From positions 1-64,000 of the forward strand of contig NZ_JBHZGL010000003.1 of the NCBI RefSeq assembly GCF_051900415.1: DNA of 64,000 nucleotides. The letters are read 5' to 3'. This DNA is from Frateuria_A sp051900415 (GTDB taxonomy: Bacteria; Pseudomonadota; Gammaproteobacteria; Xanthomonadales; Rhodanobacteraceae). Positions 31,326-40,008 of this stretch are shown piece after piece. A program made the translations under genes and the position numbers. Numbering within the stretch: position 1 is the first letter of the stretch; every line of letters begins with the position of its first letter. The notes below the pieces were generated by a model that was given only the letters and a program-made list of their open reading frames with translations, did not search any database and was not told the origin of the DNA.

Positions 31326-32581
31326 GCCGCGCCCGCCGTCTGGCGCAGTTGTGCGGTGAGCGTTTCCACGTCCGGTCGGAGCGGATGGTTGTCCGGAAGT
31401 TCGCCCAGGCGACCAAGCAGAACCAGCGCTTCCACCGGTTGGCCGAGCGGGCCGGCGAGCAGTCGGGCACCCAGCAGGGCGCAGGCCGCCCCGCGGACGT
31501 CGCGCGGCCAGGCCTTGAGGAAGCCGCGGCACAGTTGCACGGCCATCCGGTTCAGTCCGTGCCGGGCGGCCGCTTCGGCGAGCGCGCCGGCATTGGCCGG
31601 GTCATCGGGCAGGAACGCCGGATCGAGCTCGCTGCATTCCTGCACCAGACGCAGCGCCTTGCGCGCGTCGCCGCCGGCCACCAGCGCGGCGATCCAGACC
31701 TGTCCATGCACCAGCAGACCCTCGCGCATGCCCTGCTGCCGCATCAGGTCCCGATAGGTTTCGTGCAGCACCGGCGGCGCGACGCGGTCCTGCAGCCGGC
31801 CGGCGAGCAGCCGCAAGGCAGCTTGCGGGTCGGTGGCGGCCAGCTCGCGGGCGTGCACGGCGAGCCGGCTGTCGTCGTCCTGTCCGGCCTCGTTGGCCAG
31901 CGCCTCGGCATGCGCCTCGATGCCGAAGTGCTCGCTGCGCTGGTGCAACATGCCCCCCATCAGATGGAACGCCAGCACGACCAGATAGGTGCAGGCGAAG
32001 GCGAACAGCGGCACCGCCAATACCCGCGGCAGCATCGCCGTGGTCACCGATGCCACCACCACCAGCACGCCCAGCAACAGGTTGATCGCCACCGGCACCA
32101 GGTAGGCACTGCCAAAGCCAGCCACGACGCGAGCCAGATGCAGCGGGTTGAGCGCCAGCGCGAGGTTGGCGTCGAAGGCGAGGGTCATGTCCACCGCGGG
32201 CAGGATCAGCGCAAACACCACCACCACCGGCCACAACATCGACGGGAAGAACACGCCCGCCACCACGCCGCAGGCGACGGCGAACAGGTGGATCGCCGTC
32301 AGCGCCCAGCCGGCGGTGTCGCTGCCGTCGATGCCGACGTCCGGCGGATCGGCGTAGCCGTGTGCCGTGTGCTGCATGCAGTCGGCCGCGTAGCGCCAGG
32401 TGGCCGTCCATACCAATGCGCCACCCAGCAGGCCGACGAAGGCGGGCAGCAACGCCACGTAGTGGGCCAGCGCCAGTGCCACGCAGGTGGCGAGCGCGGC
32501 GCCGCGCAGCGGGTAGCCGAAGCCCTGGCGCAGCCGCTCGCCGAACGGAGTGTCGACTGCGACGGTGGCGACGCGTGGCAT
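31322..32581 (-). CDS. Membrane protein of unknown function in the yjgR-greB operon
   Basis: This 419-residue protein has an N-terminal half with about six hydrophobic segments (from GAALATCVALALAHYVALL to VPLFAFACTYLVVLAFHLM) and a C-terminal soluble, helix-rich half (from about residue 230) that looks like helical repeats (QGMREGLLVHGQVWIAALVA, AKAL-like units). Both ends overlap neighbours by ATGA, so it is translationally coupled to yjgR upstream and greB downstream. The family is not certain; a DUF4013-like membrane domain is possible. Confidence 0.8.
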   Translation of the reverse strand: MPRVATVAVDTPFGERLRQGFGYPLRGAALATCVALALAHYVALLPAFVGLLGGALVWTATWRYAADCMQHTAHGYADPPDVGIDGSDTAGWALTAIHLFAVACGVVAGVFFPSMLWPVVVVFALILPAVDMTLAFDANLALALNPLHLARVVAGFGSAYLVPVAINLLLGVLVVVASVTTAMLPRVLAVPLFAFACTYLVVLAFHLMGGMLHQRSEHFGIEAHAEALANEAGQDDDSRLAVHARELAATDPQAALRLLAGRLQDRVAPPVLHETYRDLMRQQGMREGLLVHGQVWIAALVAGGDARKALRLVQECSELDPAFLPDDPANAGALAEAAARHGLNRMAVQLCRGFLKAWPRDVRGAACALLGARLLAGPLGQPVEALVLLGRLGELPDNHPLRPDVETLTAQLRQTAGAA

Positions 32582-34077
32582 CAGCGCTTGCCGCCGAAGA
32601 TGCCGCCCAGCACACCGCGCAGGATCTGCCGGCCGATCTGGCTGCCCATCGTGCGCACGACCTGCTTGCCCATCGTCTCGATCATGCCCTGGCGGCGCCT
32701 GGTGCCGAACAGCGCGTCGTGCACGGCACCACCCCAGGCGCCATCCTTCTGCTCCGGCGACGGTGCGTTGGCGACCGTGTCGGCGTCCACCGCCTTTTTG
32801 TCGGCACGACGCGCGAGCATTTCTGCGGCCGAGTCGCGGTTGACCGCCGTGTCGTACTTGCCGCCCACCGGCGAGCGCTGGCGTACCGCCGCGCGCTCGG
32901 CGTCGGTGATGGCGCCGATGCGGCAGCGTGGCGTGGTGACCAGCACCCGCTCGACCGGGCTGGGCACGCCGCCCTCGCGCAAGGTCGAGGCCAGCGCTTC
33001 GCCCACGCCGAGCTGGCCGATCGCGTCGGCCACGTCGAGTTTCGGGTTGGGCGCGAAGGTCTCGGCGGCCGCGCGCACGGCCTTCTGGTCGCGCGGGGTA
33101 AAGGCGCGCAGTGCGTGCTGGATGCGGTTGCCGAGCTGGCCGAGGATGTCTTCCGGGACGTCGTCCGGGTTCTGCGAACAGAAGTACACGCCCACGCCCT
33201 TGGAGCGGATCAGGCGCACCACCTGTTCCACGCGCTGGCGCAGCGCGGGTGGGCAGTCGTCGAACAGCAGGTGGGCCTCGTCGAAGAAGAACACCAGCTT
33301 GGGCAGGTCCTGGTCGCCCACTTCCGGCAACTGCTCGAACAACTCGGATAGCAGCCACAGCAGGAAGGTGGTGTAGAGGCGCGGCTTGAGGATCAGCTGG
33401 TCTGCGGCAAGCACGTTGATTACGCCGCGGCCGCTCATGTCCTGGCGCATCAGGTCGGCCAGTTCCAGCGCCGGTTCACCGAAGAAGTTCTCTCCGCCGG
33501 CCTGCTCCAGCGCCAGCAGTGCGCGCTGGATGGCGCCGATGCTGGTCTTGGCGACCAGGCCGTACTGGGTGGCGATGTCCTTGGTGTTGTCCGCGGCGAA
33601 GGCGAGCAGCGCACGCAGGTCGGCCAGGTCAAGCAGCAGCCAGCCCTGGTCGTCGGCCAGCTTGAATACGATTTCCAGCACGCCCTGCTGGGTGTCGTTG
33701 AGCTCCAGCACGCGGCCGAGCAGGGTGGGTCCCATTTCGCTGACGGTCGTGCGCAGCGGGTGGCCCTGCTTGCCGTAGAGGTCCCAGAAAATCACCGGGT
33801 CGGCCTGCGGTTGCCAGTCGGTGAGCCGGAGTTTCGACAGGCGCGCCTTGATCTTGTCGCCGGGCTCGCTTGCGGCCATGGCCAAGCCGGCCAGATCGCC
33901 CTTCACGTCGGCCAGCACGCACGGCACGCCCAGCCGCGAGAAACCCTCGGCCAGCACCATCAGCGAGACCGACTTGCCGGTGCCGGTGGCGCCGGCAACC
34001 ATGCCGTGGCGGTTGCCGTAGCGCGATTCGAGGGCGACCTCGGAGGTGTCGTTGCGGCCAATCAGGATGTCGGTCAT
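32581..34077 (-). CDS. yjgR: HerA/YjgR-type ATPase (DUF853)
   Basis: This 498-residue protein has an N-terminal Walker A in MVAGATGTGKSVSLMVLAEG, CVLADVKGDLAGLA, FDEAHLLFDDCPPALRQRVE (Walker B), and VYFCSQNPDDVPEDILGQLG. It matches DUF853 HerA-like ATPases, related to DNA-translocating pumps. The C-terminus is Gly/Arg-rich (RQILRGVLGGIFGGKR). The cellular role is not established. Start 34077 gives MTDILIGRND, the conserved N-terminus. Confidence 0.92.
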   Translation of the reverse strand: MTDILIGRNDTSEVALESRYGNRHGMVAGATGTGKSVSLMVLAEGFSRLGVPCVLADVKGDLAGLAMAASEPGDKIKARLSKLRLTDWQPQADPVIFWDLYGKQGHPLRTTVSEMGPTLLGRVLELNDTQQGVLEIVFKLADDQGWLLLDLADLRALLAFAADNTKDIATQYGLVAKTSIGAIQRALLALEQAGGENFFGEPALELADLMRQDMSGRGVINVLAADQLILKPRLYTTFLLWLLSELFEQLPEVGDQDLPKLVFFFDEAHLLFDDCPPALRQRVEQVVRLIRSKGVGVYFCSQNPDDVPEDILGQLGNRIQHALRAFTPRDQKAVRAAAETFAPNPKLDVADAIGQLGVGEALASTLREGGVPSPVERVLVTTPRCRIGAITDAERAAVRQRSPVGGKYDTAVNRDSAAEMLARRADKKAVDADTVANAPSPEQKDGAWGGAVHDALFGTRRRQGMIETMGKQVVRTMGSQIGRQILRGVLGGIFGGKR

Positions 34078-34217
34078 GCAGGCACTCCGCAGGTCGGATG
34101 CGCGATTGTAGCCAAGCGGATGCAGGTCGCAGTTCGGGGATTCTGGCGGGCGCCGCGGTTTTGGCATCAGGGCTGCATGCGCTAAGGTGAATGTGTCCAC
34201 TTCGTCAAGCTTTCGTC

Positions 34218-35699
34218 ATGCCGCTGTCTACTCTTGCTCATCGTTTCCGCCTGGCGCCACTGGCTGCCGGGCTTGTCCTGCTCGCTGCCTGCGCCAGCGG
34301 AGGCGGCAGTCGCGCCTCCGGCGACGTCAACGCGCTGTATACACAGCTCGACCAGGCCAGCAAGGGTTACGAGACCGCGCTGCAACAGGCGCGCGAGGGC
34401 GACGACCAGGCGTCGGAGCAGAGCCTGAAGGATGCGTTGGACAGCCTGAAGCAGGCGGCGGCGCGCTGCGGCGTCACGCCCGGCTGCGACTCGCAGCGCT
34501 TCTACTCGGTGTTCGATCGCCTGCTGCGTCTGAAGGACGGCAGCTTCTTCGCCGGTGATGACCTGGAAACGGTCGGCGAGGAAGCCCCCGAAGAAGCCGT
34601 GGCCGGGCGACCCGGTGGCGCCTCCGCGTTGCCGCAGGCGCAGCGCGCGGTGACACTGCTGCGCGGGCACAAGCTCTCCGAGCTGATCGCCATGAATGGC
34701 CCGGTCAAGGCCGCGCTGGAAATGTGGCTGACGCAGTGGCGCTCGAACCTGGTCGATACGTGGATCAACTACCAGTACATGCGCTACGAGATGTGGCCGC
34801 AGTACGACAAGGCCGACCTGCCCGAGGCGCTGCTGTTCGGCATCATGGCCAAGGAGTCCCACGGCAAGGTGCACGCGGTGTCCCGCTCGGGCGCTGCCGG
34901 CCCGCTGCAGTTCATGTACGCGACCGGCCTGCGCTTCGGCCTGAACAGCCAGAGCGGGTTCGACACGCGATTCGATCCGTCCGAGGCGGCGCGCGCCAAT
35001 GCGGCCTACATGGACGAGCAGCTGAAGGCGTTCAACGACAACCTCGAACTTTCGCTGGCCGCCTATAACGGCGGCGAGGGGCGCATGCGCCGGCTGGTGA
35101 ACGGCAACACCGGCGTGAGCTTCTACGACCCGGCGATCTACAACCAGCTGTCGGCGGAAACCCGCGAATACGTGCCGGCGGTGTTGGCCGCGGCGTGGCT
35201 GTTCCTGCATCCGGACAGCTACAACCTGAACTTCCCGAAGATCGATGGTGCGCCGGGGCGCATCACGCTCAAGCGTCCGGCCTCGCTGTCCGAGCTGACC
35301 ATCTGCATGGGCTCGGCGCAGGGCATGAACGATGGCTGGTTTCGCACGCTGCGCAATCTCAACCCGCGCCTCAACCCGCAGGACGAACAGCCGGTCGGCA
35401 GCCAACTGCAGGTTCCGAAGGAACTGGAGTCCGTTTACGCCTCGCGCTGCGTCGATGGCCCATGGCCGATCCTGGCGAACGACCTGCATTCGGCCGTGGT
35501 CCCGGAAGTGGTCAAGCCCGAGCCGAAGCGGACGGTGCATCCGCACTCGCGCTACATCGTGCGCCGCGGCGACACACTGCTCGGCATCGTGCACAAGCTG
35601 GGCTGTTCGGACGTGCGCGAGGTGTCGGACCTCAACGACCTCAAGCACCACCGCATCCGCGCAGGGCAGGTGTTGCGGCTGCCCGCCTGTCGGCGCTGA
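34218..35699 (+). CDS. MltD-like lytic transglycosylase with C-terminal LysM
   Basis: This 493-residue envelope enzyme cleaves peptidoglycan. A lipoprotein signal ends in LVLLAACASG. The SLT core runs from about residue 205: LFGIMAKESHGKVHAVSRSG with catalytic Glu, GPLQFMYATGLRFGL, and LAAYNGGEGRM. The C-terminus carries one LysM (SRYIVRRGDTLLGIVHKLGC). Divergent from yjgR, with an ATG at 34218 following a longer open frame. Confidence 0.9.
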   Translation: MPLSTLAHRFRLAPLAAGLVLLAACASGGGSRASGDVNALYTQLDQASKGYETALQQAREGDDQASEQSLKDALDSLKQAAARCGVTPGCDSQRFYSVFDRLLRLKDGSFFAGDDLETVGEEAPEEAVAGRPGGASALPQAQRAVTLLRGHKLSELIAMNGPVKAALEMWLTQWRSNLVDTWINYQYMRYEMWPQYDKADLPEALLFGIMAKESHGKVHAVSRSGAAGPLQFMYATGLRFGLNSQSGFDTRFDPSEAARANAAYMDEQLKAFNDNLELSLAAYNGGEGRMRRLVNGNTGVSFYDPAIYNQLSAETREYVPAVLAAAWLFLHPDSYNLNFPKIDGAPGRITLKRPASLSELTICMGSAQGMNDGWFRTLRNLNPRLNPQDEQPVGSQLQVPKELESVYASRCVDGPWPILANDLHSAVVPEVVKPEPKRTVHPHSRYIVRRGDTLLGIVHKLGCSDVREVSDLNDLKHHRIRAGQVLRLPACRR

Positions 35700-35719
35700 A
35701 GAGTAGGCTCCATCCAATG

Positions 35720-35787
35720 TAGGAGCCCGCTTGCGGGCGATGTTCCTTGCGACCTGCGCACAGGAACATCACCCGCAAGCGGGCTCC
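35720..35787. repeat. REP-like inverted repeat, family A
   Basis: Arms of 25 bases (35723-35747 and 35761-35785) with one mismatch, beginning GAGCCCGCTTGCGGGCGATG. It sits at the convergent ends of the transglycosylase gene and the 35769-36254 gene and overlaps the 3' end of the latter. Confidence 0.88.
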
Positions 35788-36254
35788 CGCTCAGGCCTCG
35801 GCTCAGGCCGCAGCGCCGGACTGCATCCAGCTCTCGACCACGCCTTCGCGCTCATGGGCGCCGCGCCGTGCAACTCCTTCAACTCGCGGACCACGCGCAA
35901 CAGTTGCCGATGGCGCGAGCGAAGGAATGCGTAGGGCGAATCCTTGGTCTCGTGGTAGGCCACCGCCAGCCATAACGCCATGCCGCGCAGCGCGACTTCG
36001 GGATTGTCCGAACAGGCACGGGCAAAGCCGGTAGCGGTACCGCGGCCCCAGGGCAGGTAGCGGTCCTGCGGCGGGGTGCCGTACAAATGCGGGAACTCGC
36101 TGCGTGCGGCCTGGCCGATCTCGCGCAGCGTGAGCAGACTCAGCCGTGCACGAGACGCGGCGGGCAGGGAATCCATGCTCTTGCCGATGCGGCGAAATTG
36201 CCGTTCCAGTTGCTGGCCGCGCACGAAGGCAATGAGCGGAACGATCGATCGCAT
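35769..36254 (-). CDS. Conserved small protein of unknown function
   Basis: This 161-residue basic cytoplasmic protein begins MRSIVPLIAFVRGQQLERQF with a helix-rich body (ASRARLSLLTLREIGQAARS, ALRGMALWLAVAYHETKDSP). GGGGGAGA precedes the ATG. The last 20 or so residues (PALRPEPRPEREPACG) are encoded by the REP element, whose TGA is used as stop, so the native end was probably shorter. No family is recognised. Confidence 0.7.
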   Translation of the reverse strand: MRSIVPLIAFVRGQQLERQFRRIGKSMDSLPAASRARLSLLTLREIGQAARSEFPHLYGTPPQDRYLPWGRGTATGFARACSDNPEVALRGMALWLAVAYHETKDSPYAFLRSRHRQLLRVVRELKELHGAAPMSAKAWSRAGCSPALRPEPRPEREPACG

Positions 36255-36315
36255 GGGTTCTCCCCCGAGCCGTTTGACGGCGGGAGCATAGCCAAGCGAC
36301 ACGGTCGAGTACGCC

Positions 36316-36337
36316 TAAAACGTCACAGAATGACGTT
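36316..36337 (-). terminator. Weak terminator after psd
   Basis: On the minus strand AACGTCA and TGACGTT arms (7 bp, five-base loop) run into TTTTAGG, just beyond the psd stop codon. Confidence 0.55.
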
Positions 36338-36342
36338 CCGCG

Positions 36343-37191
36343 TCAGTTGCCCGGCAGTGGCCGGCGGCCGAGGCGCTGGCCCAGCTTCACCGTCTGCTGG
36401 GGTTGCGCGTCCAGTTCGATCATCCCGGGCGGCAGCAGCAGGATCACCGTCGAGCCCATGTTGAAGCGCGCCATCTCGGCGAACCGGGCGAGCGTGATGC
36501 CCTGGCCGGCGAACGACTTGCGACGGATGTCCGAGGCATAGGGCGGAATCACCAGCCCATCCCACACCGTGGCTACGGACGACACCAGCACGGCGCCGAC
36601 CATCACCGCCGCGAAGGGGCCGTTCGGGCTGTCGAAATGGCAGACCAGACGCTCGTTGCGCGCGAACAGGCGCGGAATCGCCTCCACCGCGAAGGGCGCC
36701 ACGCTGAAGATGCGGCCGGGAATGTGCACTGTTTCCCGCAACGTCCCGCCCAGCGGCATGTGCACGCGGTGGTAGTCGCGCGGGGAGAGGTAGATCGTGA
36801 CGAATTCGCCGTTGCGGTACGGCGCGGCCGCTTCCGCGTCGCCGAGCAGCTCGGCCGCAGTGTAATCCTGCCCCTTGGCCTGGAAGATGCGCCCGTCCAC
36901 GATGCGCCCGGCCTGGCTGATGCGACCATCGGCGGGCGAGATCAGGGCGGTCGGGTCGCCATCCTCGTGCCGCGCATTCGGCTTCAGCTTGCGGGTGAAG
37001 AACGCATTGAAGTGCTGGTAGGCGAACGGATCGCTCTGTGCCGCCTCGGCCATGTCGACCTTGTAGCGCTCGACGATCTGGCCGATCAGGAAATTCTTCC
37101 ACGGCCGCCAGGTCCAGCGCGTGGCCCAGTAGACCACCCGGGACAGGGCGCGGTGGGGGAGGAGGTATTGGACGAGGACGGCGAAAGTCAT
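36343..37191 (-). CDS. psd: Phosphatidylserine decarboxylase
   Basis: This 282-residue membrane enzyme makes phosphatidylethanolamine. Motifs: FNAFFTRKLKP, ISPADGRISQAG, YLSPRDYHRVHMPLGGTL, and FNMGSTVILLLPPG, where the Gly-Ser bond is the self-cleavage site that yields the pyruvoyl group; the usual LGST is MGST here. The length is standard. Divergent from prmB. Confidence 0.95.
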   Translation of the reverse strand: MTFAVLVQYLLPHRALSRVVYWATRWTWRPWKNFLIGQIVERYKVDMAEAAQSDPFAYQHFNAFFTRKLKPNARHEDGDPTALISPADGRISQAGRIVDGRIFQAKGQDYTAAELLGDAEAAAPYRNGEFVTIYLSPRDYHRVHMPLGGTLRETVHIPGRIFSVAPFAVEAIPRLFARNERLVCHFDSPNGPFAAVMVGAVLVSSVATVWDGLVIPPYASDIRRKSFAGQGITLARFAEMARFNMGSTVILLLPPGMIELDAQPQQTVKLGQRLGRRPLPGN

Positions 37192-37283
37192 CCAGCCAGT
37201 ATAAGCGCCAAGCCGGTCGCCCTGAGCGCGGTGGTGATGGATAATCGCCGATCCTCCACGCCGCGCCCGCCAGGAAAGGCCCC

Positions 37284-38204
37284 GTGACCGCCGAACTTGC
37301 CAGCATCATCGACTTCATCCGCTACGGCGCCAGCCGCTTTTCCGCTGCCGGGTTGACCTTCGGGCACAGCCACGACAACCCGATCGACGAGGCGACGCAC
37401 CTGGTGCTGGCCAGCCTGCACCTGCCGCCGGATATCCCGCCGGCCTACGGCGCCGGCAAGCTCACCGCCGAGGAGCGTCAGCGCGTGCTGGAACTGATCG
37501 AGCGGCGCGTCAACGAGCGGTTGCCGGTGGCCTACCTGGTCGGCGAGACCTGGTTTGCGGGCCTCAAGTTCAAGAGCGACCGCCGCGCGCTGGTGCCGCG
37601 TTCGCCCATCGCCGAGTTGATCGAATCGGGCTTTGTGCCGTGGCTGGACGGCCGCCAGGTCGAGCGCGCGCTGGACCTGTGCACCGGTTCGGGCTGCATC
37701 GGCATCGCCATGGCCGAGTACAACCCGGACTGGCAGGTGGACATCGCCGACATCAGTGACGAGGCGCTGTCGCTGGCGCGCGAGAACATCGTGTTCCAGC
37801 ACGTCGAGGGTCGCGTGGAGGCGGTGAAGTCCGATCTGTTCGCCGGCGTGAAGGGGCGACGCTACGACCTGATCGTGTCCAACCCGCCCTACGTGACCGA
37901 GAACGAATACGCCGCGCTGCCGGGCGAGTACAGCCACGAGCCGAAGCTGGGGCTGACCTCGGGCGAGGACGGCCTGGACATCTGCCTGCGCATCCTGGAC
38001 GAGGCGGCCGATCACCTGAGCGACGACGGCCTGCTGATCGTCGAGGTGGGCGAGAGCGAGCACGCGCTGGCCGCGCTGCTGCCCGAAGTCCCCTTCGTGT
38101 GGATCGAGTTCAAGGTCGGGCCGATGGGCGTGTTCGCGCTCGAGCGCCGCGACCTGGTCGAGCACGCGGCAGCGATCCGCGCCGCCGCCGCCGCACGCCG
38201 CTGA
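37284..38204 (+). CDS. prmB: 50S ribosomal protein L3 glutamine methyltransferase
   Basis: This 306-residue SAM-dependent enzyme methylates L3. GERLPVAYLVGE-type region (NERLPVAYLVGETWFAGLKF), SAM loop ALDLCTGSGCIGIAMA, and catalytic IVSNPPYVTENEYAALPGEY. The VTENEY-ALP-EY context separates PrmB from PrmC. The neighbouring GNAT gene follows after 21 bases. Confidence 0.95.
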   Translation: MTAELASIIDFIRYGASRFSAAGLTFGHSHDNPIDEATHLVLASLHLPPDIPPAYGAGKLTAEERQRVLELIERRVNERLPVAYLVGETWFAGLKFKSDRRALVPRSPIAELIESGFVPWLDGRQVERALDLCTGSGCIGIAMAEYNPDWQVDIADISDEALSLARENIVFQHVEGRVEAVKSDLFAGVKGRRYDLIVSNPPYVTENEYAALPGEYSHEPKLGLTSGEDGLDICLRILDEAADHLSDDGLLIVEVGESEHALAALLPEVPFVWIEFKVGPMGVFALERRDLVEHAAAIRAAAAARR

Positions 38205-38225
38205 GCATCATCAGGAGGCGGCCGC

Positions 38226-38765
38226 ATGGAACTGACCACCGACCGTCTGCTGCTCGATCGCCTGCATCCGGATGACGCCCAAGCCCTGTACGCCTGCCGG
38301 GCCGATCCGGCGGTGGCACGCTTCCAGGGATGGCGTCCGGCAAGTGTCGCGGAGGCGCGCGCCTTCATCGATACGCAGGCTGAGCCGGCGGCGGGCCTCT
38401 GGTTCCAGCGCGCCATCCGCCTGCGTGACAGCCATGCGCTGATCGGCGACCTGGGCGTGTGCCTGCCGGACACGCCGGGCGACTCGGTGGAGTTCGGCAT
38501 CAGCCTGGCGCCCGCGCACCAGGGCCACGGCTACGCGCGAGAGGCGCTGCATGCCGTGTTCCATCAGGGGTTCGACGTGCTGGGCTGGCGCCGCATCCAC
38601 GCCTCCGTCGATCCGCGCAACACCGCCTGCATGGCCCTGTTGCAGACGCTCGGCATGCACCAGGAGGCGCATTTCCGCGAGAGCCTGTGGCTGCACGGCG
38701 AGTGGGTGGACGACGTGGTGTTCGCCATCCTTGCCCGCGAGTGGCAGGCGGCCAGGCCCTTGTAG
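38226..38765 (+). CDS. GNAT-family acetyltransferase (RimJ/RimL-like)
   Basis: This 179-residue GNAT protein has LTTDRLLLDRLHPDDAQALY at the start, the acetyl-CoA loop LAPAHQGHGYAREALHAVF, and the NTACMALLQTLGMHQEAHFR ending typical of the RimJ/RimL group. AGGAGG precedes the ATG closely. Possible substrates are ribosomal proteins or small amines. Co-transcription with prmB is likely from the spacing. Confidence 0.85.
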   Translation: MELTTDRLLLDRLHPDDAQALYACRADPAVARFQGWRPASVAEARAFIDTQAEPAAGLWFQRAIRLRDSHALIGDLGVCLPDTPGDSVEFGISLAPAHQGHGYAREALHAVFHQGFDVLGWRRIHASVDPRNTACMALLQTLGMHQEAHFRESLWLHGEWVDDVVFAILAREWQAARPL

Positions 38766-38845
38766 GAGCCCACCCGTGCGCGACCGCGAGCTCCGCCCGC
38801 ACCGCAAGGCTTGGCATCGCGGTCGCGCACGGGTGCGCTCCTACA
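38761..38845. repeat. REP-like long inverted repeat, family B/A hybrid
   Basis: TGTAGGAGCCCACCCGTGCG-type left arm and GTCGCGCACGGGTGCGCTCC-type right arm (about 27 near-perfect pairs, 38762-38789 with 38816-38843). It starts just before the GNAT stop codon and separates it from aroC. Confidence 0.88.
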
Positions 38846-38897
38846 GAGAGGTCTGGCGAGCGGCTATGCTTCGGCTTCCTCGTAGCGGACGCCTGGC

Positions 38898-39986
38898 ATG
38901 TCCAGCAACTCCTTCGGCAAGCTCTTCACCGTCACCACCTTCGGCGAAAGCCACGGGCCGGCGATCGGCTGCGTCATCGACGGCTGCCCGCCGGGGCTGG
39001 CGATCGCGCCGGAGGACTTCCGCCACGACCTCGAGCGACGCGCGACCGGGCGTAGCCGGCACACCTCGCAGCGCCACGAGGCGGACGAGGTGGAGATCCT
39101 CTCGGGCGTCTACCAAGGCCGTACCACCGGTACCCCGATCGCGCTGCTGATCCGCAACACCGATCAGCGCAGCAAGGACTACGGCGACGTCGCGCAGACG
39201 TTCCGTCCGGGCCACGCCGACTACACCTACTGGCAGAAATACGGCATCCGCGACCCGCGCGGCGGCGGCCGCGCCTCGGCGCGCGAGACCACCATGCGCG
39301 TGGCCGCGGCGGTGATCGCCAGAAAGTGGCTGGCCGAGCGGCATGGCGTGCGCGTGCGTGGCCACCTGGCTCAGTTGGGCGAGGTCGTTCCGCGCGGCTT
39401 CGACTGGGAAGCGGTGGAAGCCAACCCGTTCTTCTGGCCGGACGCGGGACAGGTGGCCGAGCTGGAAAAAACCATGGACGCGCTGCGCAAGTCCGGCGAT
39501 TCGGTCGGCGCGCGCGTCAACGCCGTCGCGGAGAACGTGCCGCCCGGCTGGGGCGAGCCGGTCTACGGCAAGCTCGATGGCGACCTGGCGGCGGCGATGA
39601 TGTCGATCAACGCGGTCAAGGGCGTGGAGATCGGTGCCGGTTTCGCGGCCGTCGCCCAGCGTGGCACGCAGCACCGCGATGAAATGCATTTGGACGGCTT
39701 TACGTCCAACCATGCCGGTGGCATCCTTGGCGGGATCAGCACCGGCCAGCCGGTGACGGTGTCGGTGGCGTTCAAGCCCACCTCCAGCATCCTGGTGCCG
39801 GGGCAGAGCGTGAACCTGGCCGGCGAGCCGGTGCAGGTGGTCACCAAAGGTCGGCACGACCCCTGCGTGGGCATCCGCGCCACGCCCATCGTGGAGGCCA
39901 TGCTGGCGCTGGTGCTGATGGACCACGCGCTGCGCCATCGCGCGCAATGTGGGGACGTGGGGCCGGTCGCCCCACGCATCGCCTGA
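38898..39986 (+). CDS. aroC: Chorismate synthase
   Basis: This 362-residue FMN-dependent enzyme makes chorismate. Signatures: TTFGESHGPAIGCVIDGCPP, LERRATGRSRHTSQRHEADE, FRPGHADYTYWQKYGIRDPR and GGRASARETTMRVAAAVIAR. The C-terminus RHDPCVGIRATPIVEAM is complete. It is the first gene of a run leading to asd and the trp genes. Confidence 0.98.
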   Translation: MSSNSFGKLFTVTTFGESHGPAIGCVIDGCPPGLAIAPEDFRHDLERRATGRSRHTSQRHEADEVEILSGVYQGRTTGTPIALLIRNTDQRSKDYGDVAQTFRPGHADYTYWQKYGIRDPRGGGRASARETTMRVAAAVIARKWLAERHGVRVRGHLAQLGEVVPRGFDWEAVEANPFFWPDAGQVAELEKTMDALRKSGDSVGARVNAVAENVPPGWGEPVYGKLDGDLAAAMMSINAVKGVEIGAGFAAVAQRGTQHRDEMHLDGFTSNHAGGILGGISTGQPVTVSVAFKPTSSILVPGQSVNLAGEPVQVVTKGRHDPCVGIRATPIVEAMLALVLMDHALRHRAQCGDVGPVAPRIA

Positions 39987-40008
39987 CGTTTTCGCCTATG
40001 GAATTCCC

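Noticed and set aside
31307..33376. A 689-codon plus-strand frame opposite the yjgR operon
   Set aside because: Antisense shadow rich in Gln and His. The minus-strand genes have ATGA coupling and family motifs.
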